From Bacteroidota bacterium (GTDB lineage Bacteria > Bacteroidota > Ignavibacteria > Ignavibacteriales > Ignavibacteriaceae): DNA of 5,160 bases. Under the pieces are notes generated by a model, which ran no database searches, had not been told where the DNA came from, and saw only the letters and a program-made list of their open reading frames with translations. Position numbers and translations under genes: made by a program. The stretch is from positions 1 through 5,160 of the forward strand of contig JAUZPC010000234.1 of NCBI GenBank assembly GCA_030706105.1, in the 5' to 3' direction. Below are positions 1 through 5,160 of the stretch, in pieces; the stretch's first letter is position 1; every line of letters starts with the position of its first letter.

Positions 1-1
1 A

Positions 2-265
2 AAGGTTGAAACCACTGCAAAGGTTAATGGTACGTTTGTAATTGAACTTAAATATGACGGTAAAAACCAATACAATCTGCCGTCAAATCTGGTATTTACC
101 TTTAACGCTGACAGGATTAGCCTCCCTAAGGCTTTTAGTGATAATAATACGGAGGGGGCAAAAAAGAAAGAAATTAAAAGCAGGCAGGGCAGGGTTTATA
201 TTACTTATACCAACTATATTATTAATAAAGGAATATCCGACAGCATCTTTGAAAAGAAAAAATAA
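2..265 (+). CDS. 3' end of an unidentified protein gene, possibly LolA/DUF4292-like (partial)
   Basis: An open frame runs from the left edge (first whole codon at 2) to TAA at 263-265, giving the last 87 residues; the start lies outside the window. The frame is probably coding: it reads as a soluble beta-rich protein with alternating polar and hydrophobic residues (GTFVIELKYDG, LVFTFNADRISLP, GRVYITYTNYIINKG) and ends in a lysine-rich tail (FEKKK). The last 25 residues, with the pattern Y-x-N-Y-x-x-N-x-G-I-S-D-x-x-F, resemble the C-terminal strand of LolA-like or DUF4292 proteins, which handle lipoproteins in the periplasm of Gram-negative bacteria. That assignment is pattern recognition on a fragment and is tentative. 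There is no membrane segment or signal peptide in the visible part. A longer methionine-started frame at 42-323 overlaps it but has an unnatural composition and is judged a shadow. No following gene is close enough to suggest an operon. Confidence 0.65.
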   Translation, partial: KVETTAKVNGTFVIELKYDGKNQYNLPSNLVFTFNADRISLPKAFSDNNTEGAKKKEIKSRQGRVYITYTNYIINKGISDSIFEKKK

Positions 266-592
266 GTATGACCAAACATATAATGCTGTATTGCTGATGA
301 CAAATAACAGGCGGCCGCTGTAAAAAATAAATAAATCAGAGAAGCCAAAACTCAACCGCAGGCATTATTTAAGCGGTGTTCACAAGGGAAAATCTGTTTT
401 TCGCCTTCTTTACAAAGTAAACATAAGCTGCCGTGCAGGCACATTAAGCGCCGTATTTATCAGCCTTAAATAAGTAAATTAAGCTGAGAATGTTGATATT
501 ACTGACTTTTTTTGATAAAAATGCAAAAAAAGTAAAAATAATTTGGAAAAATGACCATTTTTTTTTGCTTGTTAATAAAAAATTTATAATTT
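266..592. other. Intergenic stretch without a recognisable gene
   Basis: About 370 bp separate the left-edge gene from the HU gene, and this part holds no reading frame I believe in. Frames starting at ATG 269 or 283 close within about ten codons, and the minus-strand frames across 83-355 and 444-713 have shadow-like compositions. The left half (266-470) has mixed composition with a near-palindrome around a NotI-type GCGGCCGC at 311-318 and a short GTGC-AG-GCAC dyad at 433-442. From about 500 onward it becomes very A/T-rich with runs of A and T. No convincing intrinsic terminator follows the left gene: the small hairpins present have no U-run. A small RNA or long leader cannot be excluded, but nothing specific indicates one. 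Confidence 0.5.
505..562. repeat. Two short A/T-tract inverted repeats upstream of the HU promoter
   Basis: ACTTTTTTT at 505-513 and AAAAAAAGT at 525-533 form a perfect 9-bp inverted repeat around an 11-nt spacer. AAAAATG at 547-553 and CATTTTT at 556-562 form a second, 7-bp repeat around a 2-nt spacer. Both sit upstream of the proposed -33 element of the HU gene. A- and T-tracts of this kind commonly curve DNA or act as upstream promoter elements. Here that is inference, and low-complexity A/T sequence produces such dyads by chance fairly easily. Confidence 0.4.
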
Positions 593-600
593 TACATTTG
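569..600 (+). promoter_or_regulatory. Putative Bacteroidota-type promoter of the HU gene
   Basis: TACATTTG at 593-600 matches the Bacteroidota -7 consensus TAnnTTTG exactly. TTG at 569-571 lies 21 nt upstream, within the usual 19-21 nt spacing to the -33 element. Transcription would begin near 606, leaving a leader of about 30 nt with GAGG at 624-627, 7 nt before the HU start codon. A TATAAT hexamer at 585-590 is also present but has no -35 partner at 16-18 nt, so it is the weaker reading. The inverted repeat TTTTAC-ATTT-GTAAAA (590-605) overlaps the -7 element and could be an operator, which is inference. Confidence 0.55.
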
Positions 601-634
601 TAAAAATAATAACCAATTAAATTGAGGTTTAATA

Positions 635-940
635 ATGGCAAATGCAAAAACTGCAAAACCAATGACCAAAGCTCAGGTAATAGCTTATATGTCTGAGAAG
701 ACAGAATTAACAAAGAAACAAACTGATTTGTTTATTAAAGAGTTAATGACTCTTGCTTACAAAGAAGCAAAAAAATCTTTTGTATTTCCTGGTTTAGGTA
801 AATTAGTAGTTGTTCAAAGAAAGAAAAGAACCGGAAGAAATCCTAAGACTGGTGAGTCAATGATTATTCCAGCTAAAAAAACATTGAAGTTTAGAATTGC
901 TAAAGCAGCTAAAGATGCAGTATTTCCACCTAAAGCATAA
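635..940 (+). CDS. hup: HU/IHF-family nucleoid DNA-binding protein
   Basis: This 101-residue basic protein belongs to the HU/IHF family: dimeric, sequence-tolerant architectural proteins that bend and compact DNA in the nucleoid. Residues 10-47 match the helical dimerisation part. Residues 49-60 (FVFPGLGKLVVV) are the beta turn leading to the arms, with GLGKL where E. coli HU has GFGTF. The arm carries RTGRNPKTG (65-73), including the proline (P70) that inserts into DNA at kinks. The C-terminal FRIAKAAKDAV is the usual closing helix. The ATG at 635 has GAGG 7 nt upstream. Compared with a typical 90-residue HU there is an N-terminal addition of about nine residues (ANAKTAKP); M10 would give the classical length but has no visible ribosome site. 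The gene has its own promoter and terminator, so it is probably monocistronic. The family is certain; HU versus an IHF-like paralogue cannot be settled from the sequence alone. Confidence 0.95.
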   Translation: MANAKTAKPMTKAQVIAYMSEKTELTKKQTDLFIKELMTLAYKEAKKSFVFPGLGKLVVVQRKKRTGRNPKTGESMIIPAKKTLKFRIAKAAKDAVFPPKA

Positions 941-963
941 TTAGTCGCTGTTAAGTTTATTAT

Positions 964-996
964 AAGCCCTTCAATTAAGAAGGGCTTGTTTATTTT
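964..996 (+). terminator. Intrinsic terminator of the HU gene
   Basis: AAGCCCTTC at 964-972 pairs perfectly with GAAGGGCTT at 979-987 (9 bp, 6-nt loop AATTAA) and is followed by the T-rich GTTTATTTT at 988-996. It starts 24 nt after the HU stop codon. The convergent aconitase gene ends at 1007, so transcripts from the other side also cross this hairpin. On that strand the sequence after the stem is A-rich rather than U-rich, so it is mainly an HU terminator. Confidence 0.88.
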
Positions 997-1006
997 AAAT
1001 CAAAAA

Positions 1007-3268
1007 TTATTTATTATTCAATGCAATTAAATTTAAAGCACTTCCGGCCTTAAGCCATTTAATCTGCGTGTTATTCAAAGTATGGTTTAAAATGATTATA
1101 TCAACTGAACCGTCTGAGTGTTTTATCCTTAACTCAATTATGGAATCAGGAGTAATGTTCTTTAGGCCGATGAAGCTTAATATGTCATCCTCTTTGATCA
1201 AATCATAATCGTTTGGGTCGTTAAATGTAAGAGGAAACATTCCCTGCTTCTTCAGATTAGTTTCATGTATCCGCGCAAAACTTTTTACTATGATAACCCT
1301 GCCGCCTAAATATCGCGGCTCCATGGCTGCATGTTCCCGGCTTGAACCTTCACCATAGTTCTCATCACCAACAACAACCCAGTTTAATCCTCTGGCTTTA
1401 TAGTCTCTGGCGACTTCCGGTATGGATTTATATTCACCTGTAAAACGATTCTTAACTGTGCCTGTTTTATTAGTAAAAGCATTCTGTGCACCCATAAACA
1501 TATTGTTTGAAATATTGTCCAGATGTCCTCTGAATCTTAGCCATGGGCCGGCCATCGAAATATGATCTGTAGTGCATTTGCCTTTTGCTTTAAGTAAAAG
1601 AGGCAAATCAAGCAGGTCATCCCCATTCCACGGAGCAAATGGAGTGAGAAGCTGAAGCCTGTTACTTTCCGGGGAAACCAGAACTTCAACATCTTCCCCT
1701 TTAGAGCTTGGTGCAATATATCCTTGCAGGCTGTCAATAAAACCGCCCGGGGGTAATTCATTCCCAACCGGCGGATCCAGTTTCACTTTATCGCCTTTAT
1801 CATTAATTAAATAATCGGTCAAAGGGTTAAATGCAAGACTCCCGGCAATTGCTAATGCGGTTGTAAGTTCGGGGCTTGCAACAAAAGCAAGGGTATCAGG
1901 GTTCCCGTCATTACGTTTAGCAAAGTTGCGGTTAAATGAAGTTATAATTGTATTTATTACTCCTTGTTCAACATCGGTTCTTTTCCACATTCCTATGCAG
2001 GGGCCGCAGGCATTTGCCAGCACTACTCCGCCAATATCGGTCAACGTCTTTAATTGGCCGTCACGTTCTATTGTGGCTCTAACTCTTTCTGATCCGGGCG
2101 TGACAGTAAAATTTGCTTTTGCTTTCAGCCCTTTACTTAGTGCTTGTTGTGCTACGGAAGCTGCGCGGTCAATATCCTCATAACTGGAATTTGTGCAACT
2201 GCCGATTAAGGCCACTTTTATTTCTTCAGGGAAGTCATATTCTTTTAATGCGCTTTTCATTTGTGAGATTGGAAAAGCTCTATCGGGTGTAAATGGTCCG
2301 TTAAGATGCGGCTCTAAAGTATTCAGGTCAATTTCAATTACTTTAGAATAATACTTGTTCGGATCTTCGGTAACCTCTATGTCGGCAGTAAGTATATCTT
2401 TTATCTTATCGGCCAATTCTGCAACATTTTTTCTGTTTGTAATTTTAAGATACTCTGATATTTTATCATCATAACCAAATATTGAAGTTGTTGCCCCAAT
2501 TTCCGCGCCCATATTACAAATTGTTGCTTTGCCGGTTGCTGAAAGCGATTCAGCGCCATCGCCAAAATATTCAATAATAGCACCGGTTCCGCCTTTTACG
2601 GTAAGGATGCCTGCCAGTTTAAGAATTATATCTTTGGCAGAAGCCCAGCCATTGAGTCTGCCGGTTAATTTTACGCCAATAATGCCCGGCCATTTCAATT
2701 CCCATGGCATACCCGCCATAACATCAACGGCATCAGCGCCGCCTACTCCAATTGCAAGCATACCCAAGCCGCCCGCGTTTGGAGTATGGGAATCAGTTCC
2801 AATCATCATACCTCCGGGGAAGGCGTAGTTTTCCAGTACTACCTGATGGATAATTCCGGCACCCGGTTTCCAAAACCCGATTCCATATTTTTTGGAGATG
2901 CTTTCTAAAAAGTCAAAAACTTCTTTGTTTTCATCTTTAGCTCTCGTCAAATCTTTTTCAGCCCCCAGCTGTGCCTGAATTAGGTGGTCGCAATGGACTG
3001 TAGTGGGAACAGCGGTTGTTTTTCTGCCTGCTGACATAAATTGAAGCAACGCCATTTGTGCTGTGGCATCCTGCATTGCAACTCTGTCCGGTGCTAATTC
3101 TGAATAATCTTTCCCGCCTTTAAGCTCAAGCGCTGGTTTTTCCCACAGGTGAGTATAAAGAACTTTTTCTGTGTAAGTCATTGGGCGGTTAACAACTTCT
3201 TTTACTATTCCAAGCTTTCTTCTAAAATCGGAATATACTTTTTCAATCATTTCAATATTTGCAATCAT
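1007..3268 (-). CDS. acn: Aconitate hydratase (aconitase), mitochondrial-type
   Basis: The product interconverts citrate and isocitrate through cis-aconitate in the TCA cycle, using a cytoplasmic [4Fe-4S] cluster. The 753 residues are full length for the mitochondrial-like aconitase common in Bacteroidota and different from AcnA/IRP (about 890) and AcnB (about 860). The cluster ligands are C358 (GSCTNSSYED) and C421/C424 (CGPCIGMW). Substrate and catalytic residues are present: D94/H95 in HCDHL, D159-S160-H161 in GTDSHTPN, R447 and R452 in SFNRNFAKR, R580 in RFRGH, and S642-S643-R644 in GEGSSREH. From C358 onward the numbering coincides with the mature pig heart enzyme, showing no indel damage. 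The C-terminal swivel domain is intact (KGKCTTDHISMAGPW, KSFARIHETNLKKQG). The start at 3268 has GAGG (3279-3276) 7 nt upstream. One variation is M426, where most mitochondrial-type enzymes have Q. It converges with HU and diverges from the sigma54-type regulator; no other TCA gene is adjacent. Confidence 0.97.
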   Translation of the reverse strand: MIANIEMIEKVYSDFRRKLGIVKEVVNRPMTYTEKVLYTHLWEKPALELKGGKDYSELAPDRVAMQDATAQMALLQFMSAGRKTTAVPTTVHCDHLIQAQLGAEKDLTRAKDENKEVFDFLESISKKYGIGFWKPGAGIIHQVVLENYAFPGGMMIGTDSHTPNAGGLGMLAIGVGGADAVDVMAGMPWELKWPGIIGVKLTGRLNGWASAKDIILKLAGILTVKGGTGAIIEYFGDGAESLSATGKATICNMGAEIGATTSIFGYDDKISEYLKITNRKNVAELADKIKDILTADIEVTEDPNKYYSKVIEIDLNTLEPHLNGPFTPDRAFPISQMKSALKEYDFPEEIKVALIGSCTNSSYEDIDRAASVAQQALSKGLKAKANFTVTPGSERVRATIERDGQLKTLTDIGGVVLANACGPCIGMWKRTDVEQGVINTIITSFNRNFAKRNDGNPDTLAFVASPELTTALAIAGSLAFNPLTDYLINDKGDKVKLDPPVGNELPPGGFIDSLQGYIAPSSKGEDVEVLVSPESNRLQLLTPFAPWNGDDLLDLPLLLKAKGKCTTDHISMAGPWLRFRGHLDNISNNMFMGAQNAFTNKTGTVKNRFTGEYKSIPEVARDYKARGLNWVVVGDENYGEGSSREHAAMEPRYLGGRVIIVKSFARIHETNLKKQGMFPLTFNDPNDYDLIKEDDILSFIGLKNITPDSIIELRIKHSDGSVDIIILNHTLNNTQIKWLKAGSALNLIALNNK

Positions 3269-3290
3269 ATTTGTGCCTCATACAGATGAT

Positions 3291-3319
3291 AAATTAGAAA
3301 ACAAACAATAAATCTTCAA
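3291..3319 (-). promoter_or_regulatory. Weak candidate promoter for the aconitase gene
   Basis: Reading the minus strand, TTGAAG (3319-3314) and TAATTT (3296-3291) are separated by 17 nt and could serve as -35 and -10 elements, starting transcription near 3285 with a leader of about 17 nt. The -10 match is poor (3 of 6). A Bacteroidota-style alternative, TATTGTTTG just inside the same stretch, has one base too many to fit TAnnTTTG. A promoter must exist in this 161-bp region, but its exact location is uncertain. Confidence 0.25.
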
Positions 3320-3344
3320 AAAACATAATTTGTTGTTATTTTTC

Positions 3345-3373
3345 TTAATATATTTGCTTGATAATGGTATAAT
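3345..3373 (+). promoter_or_regulatory. Putative promoter of the NtrC-type regulator gene (extended -10)
   Basis: TGGTATAAT at 3365-3373 is a perfect extended -10 element (TGnTATAAT). TTAATA at 3345-3350, 17 nt upstream, is a 4-of-6 -35 match. The start of transcription would be near 3380, with a leader of about 50 nt. TATATTTG at 3349-3356 also matches the Bacteroidota -7 consensus, but its nearest TTTG (3329-3332) is only 16 nt away, short of the usual 19-21. Either reading is possible, and both point to transcription toward the regulator. Confidence 0.5.
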
Positions 3374-3380
3374 TTTTACT

Positions 3381-3395
3381 TTAATTAGTAATTAA
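3381..3395. repeat. 15-bp perfect palindrome at the regulator's predicted transcription start
   Basis: TTAATTA (3381-3387) and TAATTAA (3389-3395) form a 7-bp inverted repeat around a single G. It starts about 8 nt downstream of the TATAAT box, the position of a classical repressor site. A role as an operator for autoregulation or another regulator is inference, and an A/T-only palindrome can arise by chance. The hexamer TAACAA occurs twice just downstream (3393-3398 and 3406-3411). Confidence 0.4.
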
Positions 3396-3429
3396 CAATA
3401 GAAAATAACAAAGAATTGATAAGATAAAA

Positions 3430-4791
3430 ATGATAAATGCTTCAATATTAATTGTTGACGATGAGCCGGTTTATCTGGAATTGCTGAAAGCACTTTTAAT
3501 TCAGGAAGGCTATAACGAGGTACTGACAGAAAAGAACCCTCTTAATGTTATGCCTTTACTGAAGAGTAGAAAAATTGATTTAATAATTTCTGACATATAT
3601 ATGCCTGAAATGAACGGGCTGGAACTTCTTGAACTTATTACATATAATTTTCCTACAATTCCTGTTATTATGGTTACAGCCATTGATGACACTGCTATTG
3701 CTCTTAAAGCAGTAAAAGCAGGGGCTTATGAGTTTATTACAAAACCGCCTGACACTGACAGACTTTTTCTTACAATTAAGAGGGCGTTGGAACAAAAAAT
3801 ACTCACGCTTGAGCGTGATACTCTTAGGAGTAATGCAATAAATCCTGCATTAAACAGGGCATCCTTTTCTGATGTGATTGCTGAATCTCCCAATATGCTT
3901 AAAGTATTTGAGCTTGTAGAAATATTTGCCGCCACTGATGAGACCATTTTGCTATTAGGTGAAACAGGTACCGGTAAAGATTTAATTGCTCAGAAAATTC
4001 ACCAGCTTTCTTCAAGGCGCGATAAACCTTTTATTGCTGTCAATCTGGCAAGCATTTCATCTTCGCTTTTTGAAAGCGAACTATTCGGTTATGAAAGAGG
4101 TGCATATACAGGTGCTGCAAAATCGGGTGTCGGTTATTTTGAAGCGGCAAACGGAGGTACAATTTTTCTGGACGAGATAGGGGAGCTGCCCAAGGAGTTA
4201 CAAGGTAAACTGCTAAGGGTAATCCAGTATGGTGAAATTTCCAGACTGGGTTCACCAAAGCCTATCAATCTTGATATCAGAATAGTTGCGGCTACAAATA
4301 AAGATTTGCTAAAGGCTGTTAATGAAAACCAATACAGGGCAGATTTGTTTTACAGGCTTAACCGCGGGTATATTGAGCTTCCTCCTTTACGCAAAAGAGG
4401 TAATGATATTCAGCTTCTTGCAGAATATTTTTATAAGCAGGGGTGTAAGGTATATAACAAAGAGCTTAAAGGTTTTGGTAAAAATATGATGGCCAAAATG
4501 CTGCATTATCCTTTCCCCGGGAATATAAGGGAATTAGAAAATATTGTAATGAATGCAGTAGCAAAAACCCCGGCGGGTGAACCTATACTAAATATTGATA
4601 TAAGAAATGATGAAAGTATTAATTTACCGGAGTCTGAAGTTTTGCTAACTTTGGATGAAGCAATGGAGCAGTACGTAGTTAAAGTTCTTGGCAGAGTAAA
4701 TAACAATACTACAAAAGCTGCGGCAATTCTCGGAATAAGTGAAAGGACTTTGCAGAGAAGACTGCATGACTACAGACTGAAGAATACCTGA
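3430..4791 (+). CDS. NtrC-family two-component response regulator (sigma54 activator)
   Basis: A cytoplasmic transcription activator that, once phosphorylated by a partner histidine kinase, oligomerises and uses ATP to open promoters bound by sigma54 RNA polymerase. Domains in order: receiver at about 5-120, with acidic pocket D10/D11, phospho-acceptor D55, T83 and K105; AAA+ activator domain at about 146-375; Fis-type HTH at about 407-450 (TKAAAILGISERTLQRRL). In the AAA+ domain, Walker A is GETGTGKD (177-184), the sigma54-contact loop is GAYTGA (224-229, a Y variant of GAFTGA), Walker B is GTIFLDE (243-249), sensor I is ATN (288-290), candidate arginine fingers are R303/R309, and the sensor II region is FPGNIREL (362-369). 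The length (453) is normal and nothing is truncated. The ATG at 3430 is the only sensible start: the frame upstream closes at TAA 3406, and the receiver begins at once. It lacks a GAGG-type ribosome site, unlike HU and acn. No kinase lies beside it; its targets are unknown. Confidence 0.95.
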   Translation: MINASILIVDDEPVYLELLKALLIQEGYNEVLTEKNPLNVMPLLKSRKIDLIISDIYMPEMNGLELLELITYNFPTIPVIMVTAIDDTAIALKAVKAGAYEFITKPPDTDRLFLTIKRALEQKILTLERDTLRSNAINPALNRASFSDVIAESPNMLKVFELVEIFAATDETILLLGETGTGKDLIAQKIHQLSSRRDKPFIAVNLASISSSLFESELFGYERGAYTGAAKSGVGYFEAANGGTIFLDEIGELPKELQGKLLRVIQYGEISRLGSPKPINLDIRIVAATNKDLLKAVNENQYRADLFYRLNRGYIELPPLRKRGNDIQLLAEYFYKQGCKVYNKELKGFGKNMMAKMLHYPFPGNIRELENIVMNAVAKTPAGEPILNIDIRNDESINLPESEVLLTLDEAMEQYVVKVLGRVNNNTTKAAAILGISERTLQRRLHDYRLKNT

Positions 4792-4800
4792 GACTGAACA

Positions 4801-4838
4801 ATAATATCTGCCTCTATTTGAATTGAGGCAGATATTAT
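4801..4838. terminator. Strong hairpin between convergent genes, likely shared terminator
   Basis: ATAATATCTGCCTC at 4801-4814 pairs perfectly with GAGGCAGATATTAT at 4825-4838, a 14-bp stem with a 10-nt loop. It begins 9 nt after the regulator's stop. On the plus strand it is followed by AAATTATTTTCTATTT, a discontinuous U-rich stretch. The T9SS-cargo gene on the minus strand ends at 4849, about 10 nt from the stem, so the hairpin probably ends both transcripts. The minus-strand flank (TGTTCAGTC) is not U-rich, although the A/T outer stem itself contributes some U residues. Confidence 0.8.
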
Positions 4839-4848
4839 AAATTATTTT

Positions 4849-5160
4849 CTATTTCATTAAAATCATTTTCTTTGAACTTACAAATGACTGCTTGCCGTCA
4901 GTGGATGCAGCTTTTAAAGTGACAAAGTAGATGCCGCTTGCCAGGCCTGTGCCGTCAAACTTAACCTCGTAGCTGCCCATCGGTTCTGTGCCGTTAACCA
5001 ATTCCTTAACCTTAGCACCTAATGCATTATATACTGTTACATTAATCCTGCATTCAGATGGAATGTAATACTGAATATTAGTGGATGGGTTAAAGGGATT
5101 AGGATAATTTTGTGATAAGCTAAAATTAGAAACAAGTTCTCTTTTATCATTAACTGATAG
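4849..5160 (-). CDS. C-terminal end of a secreted protein with T9SS type A sorting domain (partial)
   Basis: On the minus strand an open frame enters from the right edge at 5160 and stops at TAG (4851-4849), giving 103 C-terminal residues with no start in view. Residues 12-27, NFSLSQNYPNPFNPST, are the linker signature that precedes the type IX sorting domain in Ignavibacteria and related phyla. The domain follows as a beta-sandwich: Y32-V43 (IPSECRINVTVYN), ALGAKVKELVNG (46-57), MGSYEVKFDGTGLASGIYFVTLKA (61-84), and a basic end, SSKKMILMK. Such domains direct proteins already exported by Sec through the T9SS outer-membrane channel, where the tail is normally removed and the protein anchored or released. 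The cargo's own function (enzyme, adhesin or other) is in the missing N-terminal part. The frame contains no internal stops. Confidence 0.92.
   Translation of the reverse strand, partial: LSVNDKRELVSNFSLSQNYPNPFNPSTNIQYYIPSECRINVTVYNALGAKVKELVNGTEPMGSYEVKFDGTGLASGIYFVTLKAASTDGKQSFVSSKKMILMK

Noticed and set aside
240..289. ACAGCAT (240-246) and ATGCTGT (283-289) inverted repeat as a terminator for the left gene
   Set aside because: The loop is 36 nt, the first arm lies inside the coding region and no U-run follows; probably chance.
307..321. Near-palindrome ACAGGCGGCCGCTGT as hairpin or site
   Set aside because: It has almost no loop, one extra base breaks symmetry, and the following sequence is A-rich rather than U-rich.
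42..323. Plus-strand ATG frame of 93 codons at the left edge
   Set aside because: It overlaps the better frame 2-265, is unusually rich in basic and hydrophobic runs, and runs beyond that gene's stop; it reads as a shadow frame.
361..374. GG-N10-GC match as a sigma54 promoter
   Set aside because: Only the invariant dinucleotides and CA match; the -12 half reads AAGCG, too far from TTGCA.
444..713. Minus-strand frame of 89 codons spanning the HU promoter
   Set aside because: It covers the A/T-rich promoter and the start of the HU gene, and its composition (runs of F, L, K) follows from A/T tracts rather than coding.
1926..2828. Plus-strand frames of 85 and 99 codons within the aconitase gene
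   Set aside because: They are antisense shadows of a full-length, well-conserved enzyme with no ribosome site or recognisable domain.
1..5160. A novel multi-gene system, CRISPR array, mobile element or defence island
   Set aside because: No spaced repeats, transposase, integrase, terminal repeats or effector genes are present. The complete genes belong to well-known families and stand in separate transcription units.

Overview
The window looks like ordinary chromosomal DNA from an AT-rich member of the Bacteroidota/Chlorobiota group, most likely an Ignavibacteria-type organism. Three observations support this. A type IX secretion (T9SS) C-terminal sorting domain with the linker NYPNPFNPST ends the window. 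The aconitase is the mitochondrial-like form typical of Bacteroidota. A Bacteroidota-style promoter (TTG, 21 nt, TAnnTTTG) lies upstream of the HU gene. Clear GAGG Shine-Dalgarno sites before two genes fit Ignavibacteria better than classical Bacteroides. The lineage is an inference from motifs, not a measured phylogeny.

Layout from left to right: (1) 2-265 (+), the last 87 codons of a gene entering from the left, possibly a LolA/DUF4292-like periplasmic lipoprotein-handling protein. (2) 266-634, about 370 bp without a gene; its right part is very AT-rich, holds several short inverted repeats and carries the promoter of the next gene. (3) 635-940 (+), an HU-family nucleoid protein followed by a clear hairpin terminator. 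(4) 1007-3268 (-), a complete aconitate hydratase of 753 residues with all the active-site residues checked. (5) 3269-3429, a 161-bp divergent promoter region with an extended -10 promoter and a 15-bp palindrome near the predicted transcription start. (6) 3430-4791 (+), a complete NtrC-type response regulator (receiver, AAA+ sigma54 activator with GAYTGA, Fis-type HTH). (7) 4801-4838, a 14-bp perfect hairpin between convergent genes. (8) 4849-5160 (-), the C-terminal 103 residues of a secreted protein with a T9SS type A sorting signal; the gene continues past the right edge.

The genes are mostly separate transcription units: HU and aconitase converge, aconitase and the regulator diverge, and the regulator and the T9SS cargo converge. 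No operon is visible. The shared acn/regulator intergenic region makes regulation of the TCA-cycle enzyme by the regulator possible, but nothing in the sequence demonstrates it, and no histidine kinase lies in the window. I found no CRISPR array, mobile element, tRNA, rRNA, toxin-antitoxin pair or defence system, and no convincing undescribed system. The most useful points for a second look are the two edge-truncated genes and the palindromes placed at promoters.
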